Shown here piece after piece: positions 44,671 through 57,132 of a DNA stretch of 64,000 nt. Made by a program: the position numbers and the translations under genes. The notes below the pieces were generated by a model. It searched no databases, was not told where the DNA came from, and worked only from the letters and a program-made list of their open reading frames with translations. Source of the DNA: Tachypleus tridentatus (lineage: Eukaryota; Arthropoda; Merostomata; Xiphosura; Limulidae); assembly GCF_004210375.1 (NCBI RefSeq), contig NC_134829.1:58954107-59018106 (forward strand), in the 5' to 3' direction. The number at the start of each line of letters is the position of its first letter. Position 1 is the stretch's first letter.

Positions 44671-45025
44671 AGTTAAGTTCTTGTTTTCTACTCCAAGTAA
44701 GCTGTCAGATCTATTAGACAAAAGTGAAAGAAGATTAATTCATACTTACGGTTTGTGGTCCCCATATATAGTTGTCAGATTTTCATGTATTACACGTGGA
44801 CTGATATTATGATATTAATACAGCTACAATAAGTACATTTCTATGTAACTTGTCTAAACATTTTCAAGGTATCTCTAATTGTAGCTGTATTAATGTCAGT
44901 TCACGTGTAATAAATGAAAATCTGATAACTATGTGTAGGACCACAAACTGCAAAAGTGAGGTGATCTTTCGCTTTTGTTTAATAGATTTGATAGCTTACT
45001 TGGAGCAGAAAACAAGAACTTAACT
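44671..45025. repeat. Large imperfect inverted repeat
   Basis: Arm 1 (44,671-44,832) and arm 2 (44,877-45,025) are reverse complements at roughly 85% by eye around a loop of about 44 bases. Shared blocks include AGTTAAGTTCTTGTTTTCT, CCAAGTAAGCT, TTTGTGGTCC, CAGATTTTCAT, ATTACACGTG and AATACAGCTACAAT. Likely a foldback or MITE-type element; no coding capacity. Confidence 0.85.
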
Positions 45026-45559
45026 TTCTATTTGCGGTCACATACAGTACTTGTACTTACTTAGCGAACTCCGATCTACTGTTTTCCAGAGTAAAAGCTC
45101 ACTACTGTCAGTTATTCTGAATTTTCTAATTGAACACTAACATCTCTGCTCTTGTTTTATATAATTTATTTTGTTTTTTCTGATATGTATTGATATATTA
45201 GTGATACTTACCAATGATCTGGATACTTTTCCAATCATGGTTTTCAGTTGTTTGAGGCAAATCATTCATATTATTCGTTTGTTCACCCACAGAGTACATA
45301 AATTCTTTATGGAATTGTCTCTGCTGATCACTCTGTTGTTACTGCACCGGATAGGAATTTTAAAATACTCTCATCTACGTTAATTAAACTGTGTTTTTAT
45401 CGATTTCGTTCATAAAACGATACGTTATCTTTTATGTCATTTAATTCTAATGAAAATTGAACTGTCTTATCTTCATATGATAGTTTTTAACAACCTTCGT
45501 GTAATTTCCTATTAATACTATATGCATTACTCTTAGTACTCTCAGAATATTTTGTAAAT
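45026..45559. other. No recognisable feature
   Basis: A 70-codon hydrophobic frame at 45,171-45,383 has no motif and no second copy here. Confidence 0.4.
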
Positions 45560-47641
45560 TATAAAATCTTGTAAATTAAAAGTATCATGTTCAAATTATA
45601 ATACATCGAACAAGATTTATTGAAGTTTATTAATTTTGATATAAAAGTGTTTCTTTATATTGGTTTAACGTGTGTTTGCTCTTGTATTGCAAGAAATTAT
45701 TTGGTTTTCGTCTAGTGATGTTGGATTCTCTGTTTCGTATTTAAGTGTTACCTATAGTATATTTATTTGAGTTGCAGTGTTAAATTAAAAACGTGAGATC
45801 CTATTTTCTTGTGTTATATGAATCTTGTTTTGAGTTTAGGGCTTGTTTCTCTGACGTAAAATACGTGGAAGTTGTCATAAAATATTTTATAAATGACATT
45901 AGTATTGTATTTGCTTTATATTTTTCAAGAATTTAAGTATTTTGTTTATTGTATTTGGGGTTATTTGATATTTGGTAAACATATCCACACATAATTACTA
46001 TAAATGTTACCATCAATACTACACATTCTAAAGATAAACCATACGACTCTTTGTTCGTCCATATACTGGTCCAACTAATCAGGACTCCAGTAATGGGTGA
46101 TATTGCCCAACTCCAAGGTGCTAAGTGGGTCGGCAGATTATTTGAAGATGTTGATAATGACAGCTATAATATACTTATGAAAGATGCATCACATTCCATC
46201 AGTTGATGTTAAAGATGCCCTGAAAAGAGCTATTTCAGGGCAGTGATGAAGACGAACCCGCAATCTTATCGGTACTACTGTAATAAACATATAGTATCAG
46301 TCAGAGGTTGCCACTAATGTTCATAGCAATAATACTTTATAGTTTATAGGGATTAGTAAGCCATGCCAAAACAATATTGAATATGCAACCTGGCATATAA
46401 TGTGACTCAATCTGATATAAAGTCACGATAGAACAGAATTTATCAGAACAACTTTATGACATTGCTTAACATTTCGTAAATGGTGTGATTTAACCGAAAA
46501 TTGGTTGCTTTTGGGAAAGGTTTGTGACAGACCTTTCCAATGTAAATTTTTATATGCCCAAATATGAAAATATATTCAAATGAGAATTTAAATTTTTCGA
46601 AACAAAGATATTTATTGTAATGTAAGAGCATCGAAAAAATAATTTTGGTTCGTCCGAACAATTCATAAAAAGACGTGCAACAAGTCGTACGAACACAAAG
46701 GTCAGGATAAAAAAGGCTGAAGTGTCCCAGGCGACAGTACGTAAAAAATATCCCAGTCTTCTAACCGCTGAGTAATTAGATAGATATGCATGTTATTGTA
46801 CACACACACACTTACCACTCTCGTCACTGATGTAGTAATTATAGATTTCTATATGATCACAGACCAGATGGATTATGGTAAACCTGTAGAGAGAAGTGAT
46901 GAGGCTCCAAAGTTATTTTGATATAATGAACTCAACTTGTGAATGTTGAAGCAAAGTCTTATGAACTGTAAAGATTCAAATCATATCTACGAAGTTTTTT
47001 AAGAACGTATTTTGAATAAACAATACTTTAAATTTACAGTGAAATGTGTTAGATCGCAATATTATTTATCTTGATAAATCCACAAAAAATTAAGTATTTG
47101 CTTTTATATTAACTTCAAATGAAAAATTTTTTCGGAATGCATTTCATGCAACTTCTGCATTATGAGGATATTATTTGATATTTTGTTTTTGCAAGACACA
47201 ATCATGTACTGATACATTTTACCAACGTAATATTCACAAAGGAATCTGTATTTTCATAACTGATATTAACATAAACAGTGACAACAGTTTCACGTTTAAC
47301 TGTGACAAATAAGAATTTTAGAAGGGAAACACCAACAGAAATCAAATGTACCAATAAAAAAAAGATCGTGTGTAATATCATAAATTTCTAAGTTTGTGTG
47401 ATTAGTTTTATTAGTTAACTCCATTAAGAAGTACATAAAGAAACAAAACTCTGCTGTTAAGAAACTGTTTTGACACGTTTTATTTTTCTCACGATAGGTA
47501 ACATTAATGTTGTTATTTTACAGAGTGAGTCATAATTAACATTATAACTAGTGCATCGTGCTCATTGTGAAAAACCTTAAAATTCCAACGGTGACACAAA
47601 ACGTGCTAACAAAAATGTTAACGCTCTGTTGTTTTCCCCAG
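45560..47641. other. Upstream and intron 1 region of copy B2
   Basis: 45,650-46,430 is a diverged homologue of 2,200-3,640 in the A block. From about 46,430 it matches 13,394 onward in gene B1. 46,880-47,137 is missing from B1. Confidence 0.6.
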
Positions 47642-47704
47642 TGTATGTTCCAGCCGAGAATCTCAACTGTACTCGGGGATACCGAAGAGATGCTGACAGG
47701 TGTT
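47642..47704 (+). CDS. B2 exon 2
   Basis: YVPAENLNCTRGYRRDADRC between CCCCAG and GTAAGT; one residue differs from B1 (Q to R). Confidence 0.78.
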
Positions 47705-50700
47705 GTAAGTATATATGACACTCAATTACTTTAAACTGTTCACAGTAAACACAAATAGATGAATGACTTTTAAAATTATGGAATTTTAGTTAAACAAATA
47801 CGTTTTATGACGCTAAAGACGTTGTTAGAACAATAATAATTAACACTTGGTAAATAAATGTTTAGCTATGTACTTTTAACGCTTTTAGATCCATGTCCTC
47901 CTGGACACTATGATAACGGATCCCAAACTCACTGCCTGCCGTGTCCAGGAGGGACTTACATGACGTCTTTTGCTGCTGACGCCTGTGTAGCTTGTCCTGA
48001 AGACGAAATTACTAATGAAGAAGGAGCTGATAATAAAGATCTTTTTAAAAGTAATGGAACAAAAGGGTTTTAAAGTTTTCTTTTATTGTTTCCTTAACAT
48101 TTCAAAAATGTTTATTTTTGTTCAAACAGATTGTTATAATAAGACACTTCTTCATAGCTTTCATGGTTTTTAATGCATTAAAAAGCTTTGCTTTAACTGG
48201 GAAATCCTACTACTCGTTTTTAAAGATGGACTGAAACATTTACGACAAGTAGTAATGAATAGCTGTCTTACCTCCAGTATATCATTTCAAAATTAGGAAC
48301 GGCTAACGCTGAAAGCCCTCGTTCAGCTATCCGTGAAATTGAAAAACAAACAAACATAACAGTGTCTCAATATCACATCTGGGTGCGTCACATTATTACT
48401 AAAAAGACCTAAAGATATTTAACTAAAACAGTGTATGTCCCAAAACATAACTTAAATCTATGTTTAATATCTTTATTTTGTGTTCATAATGTCGTTTTTG
48501 TAATAAAATACAGTAATTTGTTCAAATGCAAAACAAATGTTTTAATATAAGTTTATAATAACATTGGATTATCAAAACGTTAGCAGCGTCTCATGAGTTC
48601 TCAATAAAACTATTAGAAAGAATTGTTACCAAGTAAACGAAAAACTTCATGAGCAGTGACGTACGACGTTCAGTGTTTGTGGTCAAAATGGTATCGTTAT
48701 TTATCTGGGAAATTTAGAGTAAAGAGAAATTTGTAAAAATTACTGTTTTTAATAGTGTTGTAAAGACGCAGAAACTGTCATTCAGTGGATGGGATTCGAT
48801 AGTAAAATATAATTATGCACCATAATAAGGGAAGTAGTTAATTATAAAACTTAACACAGTAAGTGAATACCGATTAAACAAACTGATTTTATTAAGTAGT
48901 CAATGGAAAGACAGTTTGTTTAATTTGTGTTATACATCTTTACAGTTTTAATGAATCGAAGTTGATTTAACTCACTGTGTTATACTGAGTTGTATAAAAT
49001 GTCAATTATCGTAAAGAAATGTCGAGATTTTTCTTATATAGTCTGATCACGTGTGTTTGGAATGGAAAGTTAGTAGGGTTCTTGATATATTGTCTAATAA
49101 TTTAAATATGTTGGAAAACTCAGCTGATTTCCCGTTATATAACTATATAGTTGTTGTTATTACATAACTGTACTACTTGTCTACAAGTAAGGAGCTCAAA
49201 TAATATAACAGGCGTTATTTTTCTTTGCTAATTATCTGTTTAACGTGTAAAGAACAAATGTATATATACAGTTGTCAAATTGTAAAGGTTGTTATCAGTG
49301 CTTAATATGAAAATATATTATAAATGTAAGAAATTTCATATTTAGTCAATTGAAATTTTAATATGTTAATGAAGATTATTGTTGGGCTTAAAGATTTATA
49401 CCCATTACTATTATTGTTAACTTACATTTGAAGTTTTATTTTTCTGTTTTACGTAAACTGATTTTAAATACGACTCTCTGTCTTAAGATCGAATTGAAGT
49501 GGTTCCGAAGGCTACGCTCCACTTGACTTCAAAATCTACAGTTCCAAAATGTGCTTGGTGGACAGCACTTATTTTGATGTGTCTTAGTGCTTTGTGGTAA
49601 GTTACAACTGCAAGTTTTAACTGTGACGCATTATCCATAGCTTATTTAATAACAATATGTATATTAATGGACTTGAAACACGTGATTCTTATTTATTTAT
49701 TTTCTGCAATGATCATGCAGCGTACTTTGTGTTTTCTACGCCTGGAAATATAAACCTCGGGAAGAACGGAATGTTTTGAAAAACCGTGTCGAAAACAAAC
49801 AGCCTGGTGCTGAAAAGATAACCACTGATGAATTGGATATATTGGAGGCTATGCCACTGATCCCTGAATGTGAGAAGAAGGTCTCTGCAAAGAATGTTAA
49901 GAAGACAAAAACTAATGTACCAAGAAAGCAAAAAGTAACCAAACGAACAACCCTGGAGACGATATATGAAAACGACCTTGGTGAAAGGAATTCTTTGGTT
50001 CGAAATTCAATTAAGTTTTTATTCATCTTACATTATAATTAATATTTGATGTAAGTAAATTCACATTTTTACAGTTAAAAAAAATGCGTTCAGAGAATCT
50101 TTAATGTTCAGAGTCGTTGAAATGCGTGCATTTTTTTTCTCCAAAATAGACTTATCCATGTTTGATACCATTGAGGTCTAATAAGTCTATATGCTAGTTA
50201 AATTGATGAATCACGTCTTCTTCAACCTTAGTACATGTTGGAAGACAATTACCATCCATTAAACTGAAGCCAGAGCCAATCATAACAATATATGATTGTG
50301 TAAGAAGTTCGCATTACCTTTACTGATGTCCACAGCATTAGTAACATCTGGAAAACATAAAGATCAGAATGCCCTTTCGTAATTTTTCATTCACATACAT
50401 ACTACCACTACTGATAATAAAAGCGAATTATTTTGTACCATAATATATCATATCCGCTCATATTATTCACTTTATTTCGTTTTTTAACTGTATGTACAAT
50501 GAAATGACGTCATGTTGGAGCTTTGAACATCTGATTCAGATATTATCAGGTTACACATAATCGGTATATAACGGCAACCTTCTTTAAAAGTGGATTGGGA
50601 CCTTCTTAGCCAAGTACCAGTGTATTTGTGCCATTTTGTTGCAAGTGGTTCTACTATATCTTGTTAATGACGCTTTGAGACATTTTACAATAGTTTTTTT

Positions 50701-51624
50701 CTTCTTTTGACTGTCAGCCAACTTTCATTGGTCTGAAAGACATTTAGTGAAATATCCAGTTCTCTTCTTTTGGACTTTACTAAGATTATTGATTGTTTTA
50801 AAACGCAATAAGGTGCGTGATTTATTCCAAAGTTGCAAAAAAATAAGACAGTTTGAAAACTGTTTCTCTCTGTAACATAAGGTATATAACTTCGTTTGAA
50901 GTTCAGATCGCATAACTTTTCATGTTTAATTTATATAAAAACAAATTGAGTAGAAAACATGACATTTAATTATAACCGTACTTTCTTCTTGTGTAATTAT
51001 ATAACAAAAAATTGAGTAGAACACTTAACATTTAATTATAACCGTACTTTCATCTTGTCTAGTTATATAACAATAAATTGAGTGAAACACTTGACATTTA
51101 ATTGTAACCGTACTTTCATCTTGTCTAGACAATAATATAAACAATCTAGTTATCCTTTGTGAACGTGTAAAATATAAATGGAAAACAGTATTTAAGCTAT
51201 TGTCTGCTGTATATCATTCTTTATTCACTGCGTTAAGCAATGTTGGAAATAGTTTTTCTAGTTTCCAGAAAACATTTATGAGATAACTGAAACCAATTTC
51301 ATAATTTATAATTTTTGTAGATACATTTATTTGGTTTTATGCATGTTATAGTAAAATTATTGCTCAAAATTTGAGTGTTGCACCACTAAATATAACTATA
51401 TTCTACATCTTCAGAGAGAAACACCAGCGTCAAAACAAGGAAAAGCTATTAAAGAATATATCCAGCGACCTCTGTTTCCTAGAAATGTGAACAATTACGA
51501 TGAACTTATTATCGTTAAACCAAAGAGTAAACAAGGACATCGAAAAAAAAATGTTGTTATTCTCATTGAAAATTCTGACAGCCAAGATACGTTTATCATT
51601 GGAAAAGTTCGGAAACCAATCTGA
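47642..51624 (+). CDS. Gene B2: second receptor-like gene, 5' part not visible
   Basis: Exons 2 to 6 are present with the same phases as B1: 47,642-47,704, 47,889-48,050, 49,488-49,596, 49,721-49,997 and 51,415-51,624. All are open and end at the same TGA. No signal-peptide or Ig exon is found upstream. The matching place is occupied by the rearranged segment, the gap and an inverted repeat, so exon 1 may be in the gap or lost. Against B1 it has Cys174 changed to Phe (DLFK), D to N in the preceding acidic stretch, Ser176 to Asn at the exon 3-4 junction, and R to W at the start of the membrane span. Loss of one of eight cysteines suggests altered folding or decay. Silent changes dominate near the end of exon 5. 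Confidence 0.7.
47889..48050 (+). CDS. B2 exon 3, last cysteine lost
   Basis: Same block as B1 with I to T, A to E, D to N and C to F (TGT to TTT) changes. Confidence 0.8.
48288..48352 (+). mobile_element. SINE 3'-end fragment (partner of 15,740-15,806)
   Basis: AGGAACGGCTAACGCTGAAA to a CAAACAAAC tail. The uninterrupted sequence just before it is the empty mariner site. Confidence 0.75.
49488..49596 (+). CDS. B2 exon 4: stalk and membrane span
   Basis: Acceptor TCTTAAG, donor GTAAGT; IEVVPKATLHLTSKSTVPKC then AWWTALILMCLSALC. Confidence 0.78.
49721..49997 (+). CDS. B2 exon 5: membrane span and basic tail
   Basis: VLCVFYAWKYKPREERN through LETIYENDLGERNSL. Six of the last 24 bases differ from B1, yet only one residue changes. 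Confidence 0.72.
50936..51130 (+). repeat. 66-bp minisatellite, three units
   Basis: Same repeat as 18,124-18,387, one unit shorter; first unit degraded. Confidence 0.9.
51415..51624 (+). CDS. B2 exon 6: C-terminal tail
   Basis: RETPASKQGKAIKEYIQRPL to GKVRKPI, identical in protein to B1 as far as I can read. Confidence 0.78.
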   Translation, partial: RETPASKQGKAIKEYIQRPLFPRNVNNYDELIIVKPKSKQGHRKKNVVILIENSDSQDTFIIGKVRKPI

Positions 51625-51652
51625 TTTTTCTTGAAAACTGAGAAATAGAATT

Positions 51653-51658
51653 AATAAA
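51653..51658 (+). promoter_or_regulatory. Polyadenylation signal of B2
   Basis: AATAAA 29 bases after the stop; same position as in B1. Confidence 0.6.
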
Positions 51659-53671
51659 CGAATTTATAAAACAGCCATTGTTGAAATGTTCACTCTGGAG
51701 TTAAGAGAAATCAAGATGGCTTTTATCTCCGCACTATACAGTTACACTAATGGGATTGATACTCACAAAATTGCACAAAATCTTTAAATTCACAAAGTAA
51801 TTAAGCTATTTACATTTATGTACAAGCAAGTTAAATATAAACTGTGAAAACTTAGAGTCTTAACATTTTATCGGAACATTCATAACTATTATTGAAATTT
51901 AAGAGACTGTGGCTTTAGTTCAATGATTCACAAGCGTTTTTTTCATGTTTTTTTTATTATTTCCTTTTTTGTAGCATTTACTTATTACAATATATAATGT
52001 TAAAACTTGTTTATAATATTAAATCAAAAGTAACGAAATGTTTGTATACACATTTTTCGCCCATTTAAATGTAACAACTATTATACATTAAATGCTCATT
52101 TCGGTAATAATTGTGTGTTTGTTTATATTGTTTGTAAAATAGCTCTAAGTATATTTACTGTCATAATATAGTCCAGCAATTCACAGTTGTTACACTGAGA
52201 TTTACATGCGACATATTTTACGGAAACGTATGATCTGCACGAACTTCTTCAATTTCTTCGTTTAATGTGTTTGACGTAGTTGATTACTTCGATTAAGCCA
52301 CGTATTGGTTCTTCAATTATTACACATTGATAATTTTCTTGTGCTTTGTCTATATGTTGGATTACGTATTAATTATACAACATTTTCAGTAGAATTGTTG
52401 TGATATGCCTATGACATATTCTGTTCTTATCTTACAGTTTATATTTATCATTTTCAAATGGTACTCAGTGATTAACGTGTAACACTGTTAAGATATAATT
52501 TACATGCACCATTTTCGGTTATTAAAGTATTATTGACATGTGTCATCTTTCAGAGTGACGTGTAGCTGTTAGAGGTTGCGTCACACTGATTGTTACAGTT
52601 TATGCCTGAGATTAATGAACTAAAAGTTGAAATACATTTTTACTTTGTGTCCATCAGATGTGCTAGAACTCTAAATAAAGATAGCTTAACTGACTCTCGA
52701 CCATAGTTAACTAGTTCACGTGTTTCACGTGCATGTATAACGTGTCCTCTGCATGAGGAACAAGACTCTTTCCATCATCTGATAATGAATGAATGAATGT
52801 CGTCGGTGTTTGGGTACATACCCTGGAGGGTCAGGTTCTCTAAGACTTCCTCCAACATCTGATAACATGGATACATGTTTTGTTTTTTGAAAAGGACGCC
52901 AGTCTCCCATTGGAAGGTCGTGTTTTCAAAATCAAAGTTTCCGTTAGATTATTGTTGATTTGGCGCATCTTAAATGTCGATCAAAATGTAAACAGGCAAC
53001 TATGCTTTCAATGTGTTTTACAACTGAGCAACATTCTTGGAGTGTAAGTTAATAATCAACTAAAATTTTCTTATCATCAGTTTCACTATCATCAAATTCA
53101 ATACACGTGCTCTGCCTGTAACTTTGTTGTTGCTTTAGTGGTTGGAGTTGAAGATATTCTAATTTCGTGGCTGTTTGATCTTAATTAATTCGTCCTGACA
53201 AAAAATGTCGGACAAAAACTTAATACAATTCATCACACGATAAAACGAATATTTTATTAGTTTAAGAAAGAAATGTTAAAACTAAACCGTCATTTAACTT
53301 TTAAATCCGATGTAGAATATCCACAATCACGAAAACTTCAGATTTTTACTCTCTCATGAGCTACATTTTTGAGGAAAACAATTTTCAACTAATATCAGTA
53401 CTGATACATAGTGCAGAATAATTCTAATATTTTAACTACCAAAACTGCCATTATGCTATTAAACATAGGAGGATAGATTCAGAAAATCAGATGTTTCATT
53501 ATAAAGTGGTTGTTTCTAATAATTTTTATATTTGATTAAATATTAATTTCACTATTTTTAAGAGAATTGTTAGAAATACTGAACAAATCTAATAACTGTA
53601 AAAGAGGGAGCTTCTATTTTATTGATCAACTGCCTGATCAGAAAATGTCAGTTGATAAATAATTTTTCTTT
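51659..53671. other. Downstream of B2, mostly featureless
   Basis: Partner of 18,915-20,827 with an extra stretch of about 170 bases at 51,800-51,970. The GAATGAATGAATG block recurs at about 52,785-52,910. Confidence 0.45.
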
Positions 53672-53890
53672 GAATTTCGCGCTAAGCTATACGAGGGCTA
53701 TTTCCGCTAGCTGTCTTTAATATAGCAGTTAAAGACCCACCGACGATTGTAGGACTACTATTTTAAAAATAAATAGTGGTATTTACCATGACTTTATAAC
53801 TTCCCCTACCGACGAAAGGGCGAGTATGTGTGACATCGATTCGACCATGTGACCCTCAGATTATGGAACGAGCGTCCGAATCACCTAGCC
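53672..53890 (-). mobile_element. Old diverged SINE (partner of 20,828-21,042)
   Basis: Same element at the same place in unit 2. Confidence 0.75.
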
Positions 53891-55326
53891 AATTAATAAA
53901 TTGTGAAAATTTTGAAAAATGTCGTCCAATTTGAGAATACAAAAATATATTATTATATTTTCAATAAAATTAAGTAATCCACTTTCATAGAAACGTTTAT
54001 CATTTATACTTAAATAATTAGGTTGCTCCCTTACCTTCAATCAAAACATAATCACATTCAAATAATGGCGTATTCCACTTACCTTGAACAAAATTATCTT
54101 CCTATTATGCTTCAAAATTTGAATTGTATTTTTGACTCGTACAGTTATCAAAATTAAATTCAATAAGCTTCTTTATTTTGTATTTCATATGATTACTTTT
54201 CTTTTATATTTTATTTTGCACGTCTAGTTATATCAAAGACTATTGACGAAGAATAACGTTAATAAGTTTCAGATATTTCAAATACTAATTTATTCTAATA
54301 CTCGAGTCATCATTCAAAAGTATCATCTAAACTAATAAGTACAGGCTATAAATACATCTAGGTAGTTATGTACACTATACAATATATTGTAGAAAAATAT
54401 CATCTTTGATAATGAAAATAACAAATCAAACAAGAAATTCTTAGAAATAAAGTTTTCTTCCATTTTATTTTTCTTTACCTTAGATACTTTTTCTCATTTC
54501 TCCACAAATGTATAATTCACAGTAGACAAAAAAATCAAGCTTAACAGAATGTTCTCGCACTTTTGTAAAGTACATTTTTTTAGTTTATTGACACAAAATC
54601 GGAATTCGATTATTTAATCTATCGTTTCTTTATTCACTGAGAGAGCACGTCCTGGTGTTATCGTACCTGGAGGGTTTTTTATTGGCATCCCGCTGTTAAA
54701 AAATTTCTCTCGCACTTTAGGAAAATGGATTTGCTACAAGAGGGACAGTAAAATTCCAATATTTGTAAAACAGTTGACAATGAATAACTTTTTCTAACTG
54801 TCTTTTCTCTAGTTTAAAATACAAAACTTCTGAGCTCACAAAGTACTTGCTCAGCTTTTTGCTAAAATTATGAAACAAACAAAAACACCTTCACTTCGTT
54901 TTTATGAGCGTAAAAACACACACCTAAGATTATTTATTATACTTTTCGTGATGACACCTTTGTATTTTATGTTTCATCAATCACTTCAAAAAGAATCATT
55001 CGAGGTTATTTCACCTGATTTATAAGAGAGCTTCTCTTTTCATTAAGGACATTTTTCATAAACTAAATTATGAAGGCGATATAATTTAGGAGTGTCTTTG
55101 AGATCTTATGAACATGATAATCCATGTTAAAAAACTGTGTCTAACAATCCATTCTGCACATTAAGCTCTAATCTAACTGTAATTAATATACTCACAAACG
55201 TAAATAATAATAAATATCTATTTTCCTTAACTCCTTCAGCACCTTTATTTTGTACAATGTGTAAGCAAAGTTCATCGTTTTTCTATCATCCTAATGACGA
55301 GAAACGCCACTTGTAGATAAAATATA
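53891..55326. other. AT-rich interval, no gene
   Basis: Partner of 21,043-22,441; includes the 65 bp missing there. Confidence 0.5.
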
Positions 55327-56764
55327 TACACTGCCAGCCAAAATCTTAAGGCCAATGAACAGAAAGAAAAAATATGCATTTTGCGTTGTTAGACTCAACC
55401 ACTTATTTGAGTAGAGCTTCGAAAGATGGAAATAAGAAAAGGAAAAAAAAAAAATTTTTTAGCATTTAGTAGGGAAAATGTGAAAACTATGAAATAAGCC
55501 TAAATACTATCTGGTCAAATGTTTAAGACCATACCAAAAAGTAGTCCTAAAGAGGATAGGAAATGCCCAACAAGAGGTCTCAGTAGTGAGTTGCACGGCT
55601 GTCATTGCGAATAACTTCAAACATTCGCTTTGGCATGATTAACAGAAACGTTTGCAGAAGGCTAACTGGAATGTTATTCCAAGTGGTGAAGATGATTTTA
55701 CGAAGATCATGCACTGTTTGAAATTGACGTCCATTTCTATAGACTTCATTTGCCATCCACCCCAAACATTTTCATTGGGGTTCAATGAAACACGCTGAAT
55801 GGTCCAAAAGAAACGCGTTATTCGCCATGAAAAAGTCCTTTGTCCTGCGGGTATTGTGGATTTCAACGTTGTCCTGCTGAAAGATCCAGTCATTTTCACA
55901 CAAGCGAGGGTATTCAGTCAATAAGGATGACTGCCAATATCGCCAGCTGCTGTTTGACGCCCCTGTATAACCTGAAGCTTCATTGTTCCATGGAAAGAGA
56001 AAGCACCCCAGATCATAATGGAAGCTCCTTCACTGGGTCGTGTAGAAAATGTCTTCGGTGGGATATCCTTGTCGTGCCAATAACGTTTGAAATCATCTGG
56101 ACCATCCAGGTTAACTTTTTTTCTTATTAGAGAACAAAACATTTGTCCACTTTTCTGCGTCCCATGTTTGGTGCTTCTCAGCAAAGTTTAAAAGAGCTGT
56201 TTTGTGGTGTGGAAGAAGGCGTGGCCATTGAACACGGTTACGTTTCCTAAAGCCTTTCTCTTGTAAATGCCGTCTTATTGTTTTTGAGCTGCATTCTGCG
56301 TCCGATATGGCCTTAAACTGGCTCTACGATTGGCTGGTGTTGTCTTGCCGGAAACCCGTCGAATCCTACTGCTCAACGTTAGCGAATTTTTTTTTGGTCG
56401 ACCACTTGAAATTCTCGTTCCGGTCAAGGTCTTTTAAGATATTTGCAACAGTAGTTTTACTACGTTCAATCTCACCAGCAATGGCACGTTGAGAGAGACC
56501 TTGCTTTAGCAGCTTGACAATACTGCCACTTTCACACTATGTCAAGTTTTCAGCCTTTGCCATATATTTTCCTCAATGTAACACATGAGATGTCAGTGGG
56601 AGATGTTGAGAACGCTAATGCTTGAACACAAATGATTAAATTTCGTTACGTGTTTACCTATTAACGCTTCGTTTGAGTATGGTAATAAAGTTCGTTTTTT
56701 TTTATTACCCTTTTATTATTTTCATCTTTCGAAGGTCTTCTCAAATGAGTGGTTGAGTCTAAAA
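55327..56764 (-). mobile_element. Tc1-family transposon, copy 3
   Basis: Left terminus CACTGCCAGCCAAAATCTTA; right end truncated at the same GTGGTTGAGTCTAA point as copy 1. Confidence 0.88.
55580..56563 (-). pseudogene. Tc1-like transposase, broken (copy 3)
   Basis: Same frame order as copy 1: MAKAENLT then a stop at codon 9, [24 protein letters not shown] and a C-terminus ending RATHY. A deletion at about 55,785 removes the codons before LNPNENVWGG, so it is more damaged than copy 1. Confidence 0.87.
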
Positions 56765-57115
56765 ACAGAACACAAAAAATCACCTTCACACGTTTTCGAA
56801 CACTTCAAATAAAATAAAAACAATATAACCATAAAAAAAAACACCCAATTACTAAATAAAGAAACCAATATAAAGAAACTGAAAATTAAATAAGCATTAC
56901 TTATACAACAACTCAAGCCCAAAATAAACATCAAACATCTAAGCACTCCCTCTACATTCCTTCTCTCAATTACACATCCCTCTTCAAACATGTGGTCAGC
57001 TATCAGTCACTTACCTCTTTCTTTATTTGTGAGCTTGACGAAGATCGAAGAATGTCGAAACGTTGTTCGCTTCTCTTCTTAAAAGTTTCTTAACACATAC
57101 AAGTTTTTAAATATA
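56754..57115 (+). mobile_element. Penelope-like fragment (partner of 23,874-24,235)
   Basis: Same GIY-YIG C-terminal remnant and tail (ATGTCGAAACGTTGTTCGC). The frame is now broken by an in-frame TAA near 56,890. Confidence 0.65.
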
Positions 57116-57132
57116 TACGTTTTTCTATCAGA

